Positions 16,281-24,142 of a stretch of 64,000 nt of DNA are shown here, piece after piece. The DNA lies in the NCBI RefSeq assembly GCF_002356315.1, contig NZ_AP018164.1, forward strand, positions 1,364,001 to 1,428,000, given 5' to 3'. Made by a program: the position numbers and the translations under genes. The notes beneath the pieces were generated by a model. That model ran no database searches. It saw only the letters and a list, made by a program, of their open reading frames with translations, and had not been told where the DNA came from. Origin of the DNA: Mycobacterium shigaense. Lineage in GTDB: Bacteria > Actinomycetota > Actinomycetes > Mycobacteriales > Mycobacteriaceae. Position 1 is the stretch's first letter, and each line of letters starts with the position of its first letter.

Positions 16281-16538
16281 TCAGTGGTTGCGCAGCTTGC
16301 TGACCAACTTGTCCTTCGTCAGGCTCGAATACCCGCACATCCCAAGCTCTTTGGCCCGCCTCTGCAATTGCGGCACTGTCCAGTCGCTGTAGGACCCGGA
16401 CTTACCGCCTTTACGGGCAACCGAGGACTTGCCCCGGCCGGCAGCGGCGTTGGCGATCCGTGCGGCCTTTTCCTTGGAGTGGCCCTGCTTGCGCAGATCC
16501 TGGTACATCTTCTCGTTTTTGATCGACGAGTTCGGCAC
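16281..16538 (-). CDS. Small basic protein with Rho-N/SAP-like domain (DUF7218-like)
   Basis: This 85-residue basic protein has an N-terminal half PNSSIKNEKMYQDLRKQG and a C-terminal helix-extended-helix resembling the Rho N-terminal/SAP fold (WTVPQLQRRAKELG then GYSSLTKDKLVSKL). Such domains bind nucleic acid; relatives in actinobacteria are annotated as plasmid stabilisation or Rho-N proteins without proven function. GTG 16538 was chosen because GGGAGGTG lies at correct spacing and the protein then starts at the conserved PNSS; a GTG at 16547 is too close to the ribosome site. Its stop abuts the convergent nucleotidyltransferase gene. Confidence 0.75.
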   Translation of the reverse strand: MPNSSIKNEKMYQDLRKQGHSKEKAARIANAAAGRGKSSVARKGGKSGSYSDWTVPQLQRRAKELGMCGYSSLTKDKLVSKLRNH

Positions 16539-16703
16539 GATCTTCACCTCCCGTGTTCCGACGAAGCACCGCTGGGAGGATTGCCGTGCGGAACGGCGGC
16601 CAAACCTGAGGGAGCTGGTGCTCGATTCCGATGGGCGCGCGGATAACTTTCGTCAAGCCAGGCCAGACGGCAACGATTCGTGCACCTGATCCACGGGCGC
16701 CAA

Positions 16704-16727
16704 GGTTGCCCAGCCGCAATGCGGGTA
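16704..16727 (+). promoter_or_regulatory. Possible SigF-like promoter of the CheB-remnant/STAS/CheR unit
   Basis: GGTTG at 16704-16708 and GGGTA at 16723-16727 are 14 bases apart, one shorter than the others in this window. The GTG at 16738 follows the -10 box by 10 bases. Confidence 0.3.
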
Positions 16728-16737
16728 ACCGAAAACG

Positions 16738-16923
16738 GTGACCCAGGCAAACGACGACCTGCGGGGCGTGGTGACGATCGGTGCATCGGCGGGGGGAGTC
16801 GAAGCCCTGACGAATTTGGCTGCAGAATTGCCGGACGACCTGCCCTACGCCGGATATCCCTGGCCTGACCGCAACGGATGGCCGGCCTCGATCGGCGCGG
16901 GCCCCGGCGGCGTCGATGGATGA
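16738..16923 (+). pseudogene. cheB remnant (N-terminal catalytic-serine segment only)
   Basis: The 61-residue frame starts like a CheB methylesterase: VVTIGASAGGVEALTNLA includes the GxSxGG nucleophile loop. After LPDDLPYA the family sequence ends, and about 20 unrelated residues (starting GYPWPDRNG) run to a stop at 16923. About 150 residues carrying the catalytic His and Asp are missing, so it cannot be an active methylesterase. It looks like an internal deletion that joined the cheB start to the region before the next gene. It overlaps the STAS/ATPase gene by 8 bases and may survive as a translational leader. Confidence 0.7.
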
Positions 16924-17671
16924 GTCCAGCCCCGTCCGGGTCGACCTGGAACGCCTGCCGGAAGCGGCGGTCCTGACGGTCGCCGGCGTGCTGGACAGTG
17001 CCACCTACCGTGAGCTGCGCGATGCCGTGATCAAGACTGCGCTGGACGAGCCACGCGCCGTGATCGTCGACGTCGACGGGCTGGTGCTGCCCTCCGAATC
17101 GGCGTGGTCGGTGTTCACCAGCGCGCGTTGGCACGTCAGCACTTGGCCTGACATACCAATTTTGTTGTGTTGCACCGACCCCCGACGACGGCAGGGGATC
17201 GAACGCAGCGGGGTGGCCCGCTATGTGCCGGTGCATCCGAATCGTTTCGTGGCGCTCGAAGCCGTCGCCGGCCACGTCGTGGGTATCCGCCGGCGGGCGC
17301 GGACCGAGCTGCCGGCGCGGGAGATCAGCATCAGCCTTGCCCGAGCGTTGATCGCCCGGTGGCTGCAGGGGTGGGCTCAGGGTCAGTTCATCCCCGTCGC
17401 CGGCACGGTGGCGACGGTGCTGATCGAGAACGTCCTCGACCACACTGACAGCGCACCGGTGCTGATCGTCGAGAGTTATCGCGACACCGTCACGGTTGCG
17501 GTGGAGGATGGCAGCGCAACGCCGGCCGGTCGGATCGAAAACGGCGACAACGGGACCGAGGTGTTGTCCGGTTTGGCGATCGTCTGCGCCCTGTGCCGGG
17601 CCTGGGGAAGCACCCCGACCTCGTCGGGGAAGACGGTCTGGGCGACGGTCGGTCTCGAGAACCAGCTGTAG
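16916..17671 (+). CDS. STAS domain fused to HATPase-like (anti-sigma kinase type) domain
   Basis: This 251-residue protein has an N-terminal STAS-like domain (residues 7-120), with acceptor-site candidates Ser60/Ser62 in VDVDGLVLPSES, and a C-terminal GHKL ATPase-like domain. The latter shows an N-box (VLIENVLDHT, Asn172), an acidic strand VAVEDGS (Asp198) and a final strand pair typical of RsbW/SpoIIAB-like kinases; the glycine-rich ATP lid is weak. An anti-anti-sigma and an anti-sigma module in one chain suggest a self-contained partner switch. It is coupled to the cheB remnant upstream and precedes the CheR gene by 55 bases. Confidence 0.7.
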   Translation: MDESSPVRVDLERLPEAAVLTVAGVLDSATYRELRDAVIKTALDEPRAVIVDVDGLVLPSESAWSVFTSARWHVSTWPDIPILLCCTDPRRRQGIERSGVARYVPVHPNRFVALEAVAGHVVGIRRRARTELPAREISISLARALIARWLQGWAQGQFIPVAGTVATVLIENVLDHTDSAPVLIVESYRDTVTVAVEDGSATPAGRIENGDNGTEVLSGLAIVCALCRAWGSTPTSSGKTVWATVGLENQL

Positions 17672-17726
17672 CTTCGCGAGTAGTGTTCAAGGCCTTCGGT
17701 GGAACTTCGTTTCGAACAGGACCTGC

Positions 17727-19571
17727 ATGGACGCCACGACCGACGAGGCCTTCGAAACTCTCCTGCTCTATTTGCGGGATTCGCGGGGCTTCGACTTCAC
17801 GGGTTACAAACGCACGTCGCTGATGCGCCGCGTCCGGCATCGGATGGACCAAGCGGGATACGGCACCTACGAGGAGTACCTCGATGTGCTGCAGGCCAGC
17901 TCGGATGAGTTCGCGTCCCTGTTCAACACCATCCTGATCAACGTCACCGCCTTCTTCCGCGACCAGGAGGCCTGGGACGTCGTCAGCGCCGAGGTCATAC
18001 CGCGGATGCTGGCCGAGCGCGGCCCGAACGACCCGATCCGGGTATGGAGCGCCGGCTGCGCGTCCGGGCAAGAGGCCTACACGCTGGCCATACTGCTGGC
18101 CGAGGCGCTGGGCGCGGACGAATTCCGGCGGCGGGTCAAGATTTACGCCACCGACATCGACGAAGGGGCGTTGGCCCAGGCGCGTGCCGCATCGTATGAC
18201 GCACGGGCCGTCGAATCGGTGCCGCCCGAACTGCTGGCCCGATACTTCGAACAAGTCAACGGCCACTGTGTATTTCACAAAGATCTGCGGCGCGCCGTGA
18301 TTTTTGGTCGCAACGACTTGGTCAGGGACGCGCCGATCTCCCGGGTCGACCTGCTCGCCTGCCGCAACACCCTGATGTACCTCAACGCCGAGACCCAGCG
18401 AAATGTGCTCGGGCGCTTGCATTTTGCGCTCGGACCTCATGGCACGCTATTCCTCGGGCATGCCGAGATGTTGTTGAGCCACGGCGACCGGTTCACCCCG
18501 CTGGATTTGAAGAACCGAATCTTTCGCAAGGCGGGCGGAAGTCATGTCGGCGTCGATCGCTATGACCCGGCCGCGGCGTTCTACGACCGCCAGGGCGACT
18601 CGCCGGGCTTGAGCACGGTGCGTGATCTGGCCTTTCGCGCCAGCCCGGTGGCCCAAATCGTGGTCACCGGCGAGGACACCGTGGCGATGATCAACCAGCA
18701 GGCGGAGACCGTCTTCGGCCTGTCGGCGCGCGACATCGGCCGGCTGCTGCGCGACCTGGAGGTGTCCTATCGCCCGGTCGAGCTGCGCGCGTACCTCGAG
18801 CAGGCCAAGGTGGAGCGGCGTTCGGCGCGTATTCCGGACGTCAAATGGCAGCGGCCGGGTGTCGAGACGGTGTGGTTCGAGATCCATGTCAACCCGCTTG
18901 TCGATGCCGAGAACGGCCTGCGCGGAGTGTCGATCGTGTTTTTCGACGTCACCGCGACGCGCGCGCTGCTCGACAAGGTCGTCCAGACCAACCGCCAGCT
19001 GGAGGCGGCCTACGAGGAGCTGCAATCTACCAACGAGGAACTCGAGACCACCAACGAGGAACTGCAGTCCACGGTGGAGGAGCTGGAGACCACCAATGAG
19101 GAGCTGCAGTCGACCAACGAAGAGCTCGAGACGATGAACGAGGAGCTGCAATCCACCAATGACGAGCTGCACACAATCAATGACATGCTGCGGGAACGCA
19201 GCCTGGAACTGGACGACTCGAAGAGCTTCCTGGCTTCGTTGATCAACTCCGTTCACAGCGGCCTGGCCGTGGTGGACCAGGAGATGCGGGTCGTTGTGTG
19301 GAACCGGGGCTGCGAGGACCTGTGGGGGTTGCGGGCCGAAGAGGCCACTGGTGCCAAGTTGACCGGGCTCGACATCGGCCTGCCGCTCGAGGCGGTGCGG
19401 CCACTCATCGGCAACGCCTTCGTCGATGCGGACAGCTACGGGGAAGCGGTGGTCGACGCCGTGAACAGGCGCGGCCGGCCCGCCCGGGTGCGGGTCACCT
19501 GCGCGCCGTTTCGTGGGGGCGAGGGAAGTGCCGGCGGCGCGCTGCTGCTGATGGAGGCGCTAGACGGTTAG
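17727..19571 (+). CDS. CheR-type methyltransferase with PAS, coiled-coil and PAS domains
   Basis: This 614-residue protein has a CheR N-terminal helical domain (about 5-60) and a CheR catalytic domain with NVTAFFRD (72-79) and the SAM motif SAGCASGQEAYT (108-119). A PAS-like domain (about 300-415), a long Glu/Thr/Asn coiled coil of repeated ELxSTNEELETTNEEL units (about 420-490) and a second PAS (about 490-600) follow. This architecture occurs in CheB/CheR-PAS hybrids of two-component networks. CheR methylates receptor glutamates with SAM, but no receptor gene is seen here. ATG 17727 has AGGA upstream and begins exactly at the CheR_N domain. Confidence 0.85.
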   Translation: MDATTDEAFETLLLYLRDSRGFDFTGYKRTSLMRRVRHRMDQAGYGTYEEYLDVLQASSDEFASLFNTILINVTAFFRDQEAWDVVSAEVIPRMLAERGPNDPIRVWSAGCASGQEAYTLAILLAEALGADEFRRRVKIYATDIDEGALAQARAASYDARAVESVPPELLARYFEQVNGHCVFHKDLRRAVIFGRNDLVRDAPISRVDLLACRNTLMYLNAETQRNVLGRLHFALGPHGTLFLGHAEMLLSHGDRFTPLDLKNRIFRKAGGSHVGVDRYDPAAAFYDRQGDSPGLSTVRDLAFRASPVAQIVVTGEDTVAMINQQAETVFGLSARDIGRLLRDLEVSYRPVELRAYLEQAKVERRSARIPDVKWQRPGVETVWFEIHVNPLVDAENGLRGVSIVFFDVTATRALLDKVVQTNRQLEAAYEELQSTNEELETTNEELQSTVEELETTNEELQSTNEELETMNEELQSTNDELHTINDMLRERSLELDDSKSFLASLINSVHSGLAVVDQEMRVVVWNRGCEDLWGLRAEEATGAKLTGLDIGLPLEAVRPLIGNAFVDADSYGEAVVDAVNRRGRPARVRVTCAPFRGGEGSAGGALLLMEALDG

Positions 19572-19591
19572 ACGTTGGCCGGCGCTGCGGC

Positions 19592-20491
19592 TCAGTGTCC
19601 CCAGTGGGCGGCCGCGCGCGACGCGGCCTGATGCGCCAGCTGCGCGCGGCGCTTCGATTCGTGGGCGTTGCGCCGCGCCGCGGTCACCGTCTCGGCGGTG
19701 GTGCCGAGTCCCGCGGCCAGCTCCTGACGTCTGCGCCGCAGTTCCGCAGCGCGCAGCCGCGCCGCTTCGGCGCGACTGGCCGCGCTGTCCATCACGTGGT
19801 CCAGCGATGACGGGATGCGGTCGGTGTGGTGGGCGATCGCGGGTACGGAAGATTGCTTGATCGGCAATCCAGTTGCCGCACTGGCCTTTTCGCGTGTGGA
19901 CGCGAGCAGGGGCACCCCAGCGACGAGGGCGGCAACCGCCCGGCCGATTTCGGGCAGCGGTAACACCGGAGTCGCACCGGCTTGGGCCGCCGCGCGCGGC
20001 ATCGATGGATAGTCCGCGGTTTCCTGGCTCTGCGCGATGACGATGGCCCCGGCCCGCGTCATCGCTGCGGTGCCGGCGGCACCGTCGCGACCGGCCCCCG
20101 ACAACACCACCGCGAGAGCCCGCGGCCCGTACGAGCTGGCCACCGACGTCAGCAGCACGTCGAAACGGCGCTCGACGGGGGAGTGCATCCGGTGCAGGTG
20201 CCACGAACCGTTGGCCCGCAGCTCCATGTGCCGGTTCGGTGGGCACACGACGACCCGGTCTGGTTGGACCGCACGCCCGTCGACCGCCCAGCCGACCGCG
20301 CGCGCCGTAGACCTGCCGAGAATGGTCGGCAGGACACTGGACTGAGCGCCGAGGTGTTGTTGCACCACGACAGCGGCGGCGAACGTGTCGGGCAGGTCAC
20401 GCAACACGAGCGAGAGCGGATCCAGCCCGCCGGCCGACGCGAGCAGGACCACCAGCTCGACCAGCGGTGGGCGCACGCCGGACGCCATCAT
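19592..20491 (-). CDS. Stand-alone CheB-type methylesterase (no receiver domain)
   Basis: This 299-residue protein carries a CheB catalytic domain: nucleophile Ser in LLASAGG (about residues 14-20), His in QQHLG and Asp in GRDGAAG. A Lys/Arg/Ala-rich helical tail of about 90 residues follows. No receiver domain precedes it, so activity cannot be controlled by the usual phosphorylation. It would remove methyl groups added by CheR. The start was set at ATG 20491, with GAGGAC upstream; an ATG at 20488 is an equal alternative. It converges on the CheR gene with a 20-base gap. Confidence 0.8.
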   Translation of the reverse strand: MMASGVRPPLVELVVLLASAGGLDPLSLVLRDLPDTFAAAVVVQQHLGAQSSVLPTILGRSTARAVGWAVDGRAVQPDRVVVCPPNRHMELRANGSWHLHRMHSPVERRFDVLLTSVASSYGPRALAVVLSGAGRDGAAGTAAMTRAGAIVIAQSQETADYPSMPRAAAQAGATPVLPLPEIGRAVAALVAGVPLLASTREKASAATGLPIKQSSVPAIAHHTDRIPSSLDHVMDSAASRAEAARLRAAELRRRRQELAAGLGTTAETVTAARRNAHESKRRAQLAHQAASRAAAHWGH

Positions 20492-20584
20492 GCAGCTAGT
20501 GTCCTCCGAATTGCGGCCCCGCGCAGATCGGGCTGTCCGGTTTGCGAAGCCGGCCGACGCAGCGCGAAGCAGCCCACCCGACAC

Positions 20585-20609
20585 CGTTTAGCGAGTGCGG
20601 GACTGGGTA
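20585..20609 (+). promoter_or_regulatory. SigF-like promoter of the GT4 glycosyltransferase gene
   Basis: CGTTT at 20585-20589 and GGGTA at 20605-20609 are 15 bases apart and are followed by T. The leader of about 50 bases contains the GGAGGAG ribosome site. Confidence 0.55.
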
Positions 20610-20666
20610 TGCCGCCTCGGTCTGCCAAGAGATTCGGGATCTCACGGCATACGGAGGAGCTTTCTG

Positions 20667-21776
20667 GTGAAAATCGCAATCGTCACCGGCGACGACGTCG
20701 CCGGTGACGACACCGCGCGCTTCGCCGCCGCGCTCGCGGCTCAACACCACGACGTCACCGCATACGTGCGCCTGCAGGACCAGCACCGGCAGGCCGAGTC
20801 GGGGCATCGGGTCGTTCCCATCCCCGTCGGGCCCGCGGTCGTGCGATCAGCGGCCGACGTGCTGCCGTTCGTCGGCGAGTGGGCCGCCGCGCTCGAGGAC
20901 CCGTGGTCGTCGGACGAACCCGACATCGTGCACGCCCACGGCTGGCTTGGTGGCTTGGCCGCCCAGCTGGCCGCGCGACGGCACAAGCGGCCGACCGTGC
21001 AGACCTTCCGGCGCCTGGCGTCGGCGTCGCGTACCCCTGTGGCAGGCAGGCCGGGCAAAGGCATGGAACGCCGACGCATCGAGCCGCTGTTGGCGCGTAA
21101 TGCGGCCTGGGCGACCGTCGAGAGCACCGCGGACGTCGAGCAGTACCACCCGGTAGGCCCGGCCGCCGATCGGGGCCACTGCCCTCGAATTTTGTGCATG
21201 GCACCGAACCCGTTACCAGGCAACGGGTTTGACATTGCGGTGCGCGCCCTGCCTCGGGTCCCAGGTGCGGAACTCGTTGTCGCCGAGACCGACCCGAACA
21301 ATCGCCGTCACAGCGAGGCGCGCACCGTGCTCAAGCGCCTGGCCGTGGAGCTGGACGTCGACGACCGGGTTCGGCTCCTGGGCGCCGTGGGCGGCGACGA
21401 TCTGCCGGCGCTGGTGCGATCCGCCGACCTCGTCGCGTGCACGCCGCGGCGGCCGCCCCATCCGGCGGCGGCATTGCGGGCGATGGCCTGCGGTGTCGCG
21501 GTGGTCGCCCTGCCGGAGGGGGTGTTGACCGACATCGTCATCGACGACGTCACCGGGCTGGTGTTGTCCACCCATAGTCTCGGCGAGCTCTCCGCGGCAT
21601 TGAGAAGTCTTTTATCGCAAGACTTTCGCCGTAACGGCATGGGAGCGGCGGGGCGGAGTCGAGCCCTTTCCCGCTTCATGTGGGATCGGGTCGCCCAGGA
21701 CGCGCTGAGCATTTACCGCCAGCTTCAGTCGCACCAGCTGTCCGCTTCACCGCTGCAGCCCGCGGGAGTACTGTAA
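20667..21776 (+). CDS. Family 4-type glycosyltransferase (GT-B fold)
   Basis: This 369-residue protein has two Rossmann-like halves. The N-terminal half has IVHAHGWLGG, as in GT4 acceptor domains. The C-terminal half has the glycosyltransferase group 1 pattern (RILCMAPNPLPGNGFDIAVRAL, then DDRVRLLGAV and a region PHPAAALRAMACGVAVVAL in place of the usual EPFGLxxLEAMA). The canonical EX7E motif is only partly kept, since the first Glu is replaced by His-Pro, which may alter activity. GTG 20667 follows GGAGGAG. Donor and acceptor are unknown. It stands between CheB and an AraC regulator and is the likely target of a SigF-like promoter. Confidence 0.78.
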   Translation: MKIAIVTGDDVAGDDTARFAAALAAQHHDVTAYVRLQDQHRQAESGHRVVPIPVGPAVVRSAADVLPFVGEWAAALEDPWSSDEPDIVHAHGWLGGLAAQLAARRHKRPTVQTFRRLASASRTPVAGRPGKGMERRRIEPLLARNAAWATVESTADVEQYHPVGPAADRGHCPRILCMAPNPLPGNGFDIAVRALPRVPGAELVVAETDPNNRRHSEARTVLKRLAVELDVDDRVRLLGAVGGDDLPALVRSADLVACTPRRPPHPAAALRAMACGVAVVALPEGVLTDIVIDDVTGLVLSTHSLGELSAALRSLLSQDFRRNGMGAAGRSRALSRFMWDRVAQDALSIYRQLQSHQLSASPLQPAGVL

Positions 21777-21797
21777 GCGGATGGGTGAGGTCACGCC

Positions 21798-22892
21798 ATG
21801 ACCGGGCTGCGGGCGGCCGCGCCTGCCGGCGGCGCCGTGACGGGCCTGGCCGACCAGTCCGTGCCCGGGACAACCGATTCCGCGGTTGGGTTGGCGGCCA
21901 CCGCATTGCCAGACGTTCACTTCGGCGGCGAGTTCGGGGGATTGGCCGGTCCCGTCCTGGTTTCCTACGACCAATTCCGTTCGGCCGACGCGGGCGCCGC
22001 GCGTCGGTTCTTTTCGGCGGCGTACGCACCTGCCTGGCAGCTGCGCAGTTTCACGAGTGGCTCGACCGTCACCCACCGGCGCTGCGAAACGGCCGGGATG
22101 ATGCTCGACGATGTGCTGATTCAGGGTCGCGCACAGTTCGAGATCTCTTGCGATGAACGCATTCTGGTGGTCCAGCCGCGATCGGGATCGTTGACCGCGA
22201 CGGGCGGGTCGTCGCTTGCGCCGGATAGCCCACGGCTCGTCGCCGCGGGCCTGCCCTGCCTGCTCGAAGCGAACACGGCGCGATTCCAGATAATCAGCGT
22301 GGCTGCGGACGTGCTGCGCAAGGTCGCCGCCGATCGGCATCTGCCGCTGCCGCGACGAATCCAATTCCTCGCCGCGCGGCCGCGCTCGCGCGCCGCGGTG
22401 CGAGCGTGGCACCGTGCGCTCGATTACGTAACGGCCACTTTCGGTTCCGCCGAGACCGCACGCCAACCGCTGACCGTCGCTTCGACGGCTGCCCTACTCG
22501 CGGCCATGCTGCTCGAGTGCTACCCGTCGAACGTAACGGCCGAACAGGATTTGCTCAGCGACCCGACGGTTCCCGAGCCGCTCAAGGAAGCGGTCTCCTT
22601 CATCCACACGCATGTCGGGCGCGATATCGGCATCAGCGATGTCGCGGAAGCGTTGCATCTGACCCCCAGGGCGGTGCAGTATCTCTTCCGCCAGCGGCTC
22701 GACACCACGCCAACCGAGTACGTGCGCCGCGTGCGGCTGCACCGGGCCCATCATGAGCTGATCGTTGGCGACCGGTCGTCGATAAGCGTCGGCGAGGTCG
22801 CACAACGCTGGGGTTTCGTCCACACGGGTCGATTCTCGGTCCTGTACCGACAAACCTATGGCCAGAGCCCGCACACCACGCTGTGGCTCTGA
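21798..22892 (+). CDS. AraC family transcriptional regulator
   Basis: This 364-residue regulator has a C-terminal AraC DNA-binding domain of two helix-turn-helices (about residues 262-360: VAEALHLTPRAVQYLF and later VAQRWGFVHTGRFSVLYRQTYG). The N-terminal half is a sensor domain like that of AraC-binding-like proteins and may bind an unknown ligand. It begins 21 bases after the GT4 gene on the same strand, so the two may be co-transcribed. Confidence 0.82.
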   Translation: MTGLRAAAPAGGAVTGLADQSVPGTTDSAVGLAATALPDVHFGGEFGGLAGPVLVSYDQFRSADAGAARRFFSAAYAPAWQLRSFTSGSTVTHRRCETAGMMLDDVLIQGRAQFEISCDERILVVQPRSGSLTATGGSSLAPDSPRLVAAGLPCLLEANTARFQIISVAADVLRKVAADRHLPLPRRIQFLAARPRSRAAVRAWHRALDYVTATFGSAETARQPLTVASTAALLAAMLLECYPSNVTAEQDLLSDPTVPEPLKEAVSFIHTHVGRDIGISDVAEALHLTPRAVQYLFRQRLDTTPTEYVRRVRLHRAHHELIVGDRSSISVGEVAQRWGFVHTGRFSVLYRQTYGQSPHTTLWL

Positions 22893-23086
22893 GTCTTCGG
22901 TACGGCCCGGGCATACGGCAACGGAATATACTGTGCTGCTGGCTATTTCGCTGCGAAATGCGCCCTCGGGGCATTGCTGCTAGGCTGTGGTGAGTTGAGT
23001 CTGCAGCTACCGATTTAACGAGTGGCACATCGGATTCGCAGTCCGTCGCTCGCCCTGCTTACCACCAGTTACGGGGGCGTAACCAT

Positions 23087-23605
23087 ATGACCGCTTTACC
23101 TGATACTCGCGCGCCCAGTGGGCGCGGAGAGCCGCGCAGCCGCTATCTGATCGATTGTGGCGCCGCCCGACTGCATGTCCACACGCGCAGCACAGCAACC
23201 GTCCTGCGTCTCGAAGGCGAGGTCGACGTTTCCAACGCCGACCTGGTCGGTGCGGCGATCGGGCGTTTTTGCCGGCTGAACGCGCCGCTGGTGCTGGATC
23301 TCAGTCAGCTGGGGTTTCTCGGCATCGCGGGCTTTCGCATGTTGCTTGTCCTTAACGACGAAAACCGAGCTGCGAAGCGGCATTGCAGCGTGGTCGGCGG
23401 TTCGGCGCTGCGCCTGCTCACCCGGGTGTTCATCGACCATGGCTTACCCGTCATCGCTTCAGTGCCCGAAGCCATACACATCATCGAGGATCGCATCAGC
23501 GCCCGTCAGCGTTTCCGCTCGGGCGCCGTACACCAAGCGGAACCGCAGCGCGAAAGCTCTTATGCGGCAATGAAAACGATCCGCGTCTTAAGCGCTTTTG
23601 GTTAG
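23087..23605 (+). CDS. STAS domain protein lacking the usual phospho-serine
   Basis: This 172-residue protein has a STAS fold at residues 30-140: VLRLEGEVDVSNADLV, then VLDLSQLGFLGIAGFRMLLVLN. In classic anti-sigma-factor antagonists the second segment reads D-(S/T)SG with a phosphorylated Ser or Thr; here that place is Gly79-Ile80-Ala81-Gly82. It may therefore be constitutively unphosphorylated or serve another role. The C-terminal 40 residues are polar and unassigned. ATG 23087 follows GGGGGCG. It could partner the STAS/ATPase protein 6 kb upstream. Confidence 0.78.
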   Translation: MTALPDTRAPSGRGEPRSRYLIDCGAARLHVHTRSTATVLRLEGEVDVSNADLVGAAIGRFCRLNAPLVLDLSQLGFLGIAGFRMLLVLNDENRAAKRHCSVVGGSALRLLTRVFIDHGLPVIASVPEAIHIIEDRISARQRFRSGAVHQAEPQRESSYAAMKTIRVLSAFG

Positions 23606-23700
23606 CGTGGCCGATCGGGATGCGTTCTCGTCCTTCACCACTCGACGAATCAGCATGCGGAGCGCGTCGTTCACACGGATGTCTCGCACCGACGATGCAA

Positions 23701-23732
23701 AACGACCCGCCACGGCGCCGTGGCGGGTCGTT
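23701..23732 (-). terminator. Palindromic terminator of the haem-binding protein gene
   Basis: This is a perfect 32-base palindrome (16-base arms, centre between 23716 and 23717). On the minus strand it is followed by TTTTGC, the outer Ts coming from the stem end, and it starts 12 bases after the haem-binding gene's stop. No T-run follows on the plus strand, so it mainly serves the minus-strand gene, although it could also block read-through from the STAS gene. Confidence 0.75.
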
Positions 23733-23743
23733 GCCGGGGATGA

Positions 23744-24142
23744 TCAGCCGGCCATGAATTCGTGGTAGGCCGATTCGAGGTTGCCCGGCAGCGCCGACAC
23801 GTTGCATTGGCGCTCGGTGTCGCCGATGGGCGCCAGGATGCCGCGCAGGTCGTAGTACTCCTGCGGGTGTGCGGTGAAGTAGCCGCGCAGGTTGGACGCG
23901 GCCTCCGCGTGGGGCTGGCCGTAGGCGGCGGTGACCACCTGGTTGGCGCCCGGGTGGGCGGCCAGGTACTGCTGTGCCGCGGCCTCCGCCGAGGACACGG
24001 TGGCATTCACACCCGCGGGGCTGCAGTCGGGTGCCGCGGCCGCCGACGGCGCAGCGACGAGACCGATGGCCATGCCCCCGAGCAGGCAGCCGGCGCTGAT
24101 GCCGGCTGCGCGTCGGCGCGCAACGATACTGCTGTTTTTCAT
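23744..24142 (-). CDS. Secreted mycobacterial haem-binding (MHB/hemophore-type) protein
   Basis: This 132-residue protein has a Sec signal peptide (basic start MKNSSIVARRR, hydrophobic core, AAAA before Pro38). The mature helical domain has two Cys (Cys40 and Cys113) placed as in the MHB family, whose model is the Rv0203 hemophore. Family members bind haem in the periplasm or outside the cell and pass it to MmpL transporters, or serve as uncharacterised haem-associated proteins. The region around the final helix has Tyr and His candidates (YYDLR, AYHEF). It is a single gene with its own terminator; the A/T-rich patch upstream could carry its promoter and iron control. Confidence 0.82.
   Translation of the reverse strand: MKNSSIVARRRAAGISAGCLLGGMAIGLVAAPSAAAAPDCSPAGVNATVSSAEAAAQQYLAAHPGANQVVTAAYGQPHAEAASNLRGYFTAHPQEYYDLRGILAPIGDTERQCNVSALPGNLESAYHEFMAG

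Noticed and set aside
18990..19200. Tandem DNA repeat as a possible CRISPR or VNTR element
   Set aside because: The repetition is explained by the coiled-coil codons of the CheR-PAS protein; there are no spacers.
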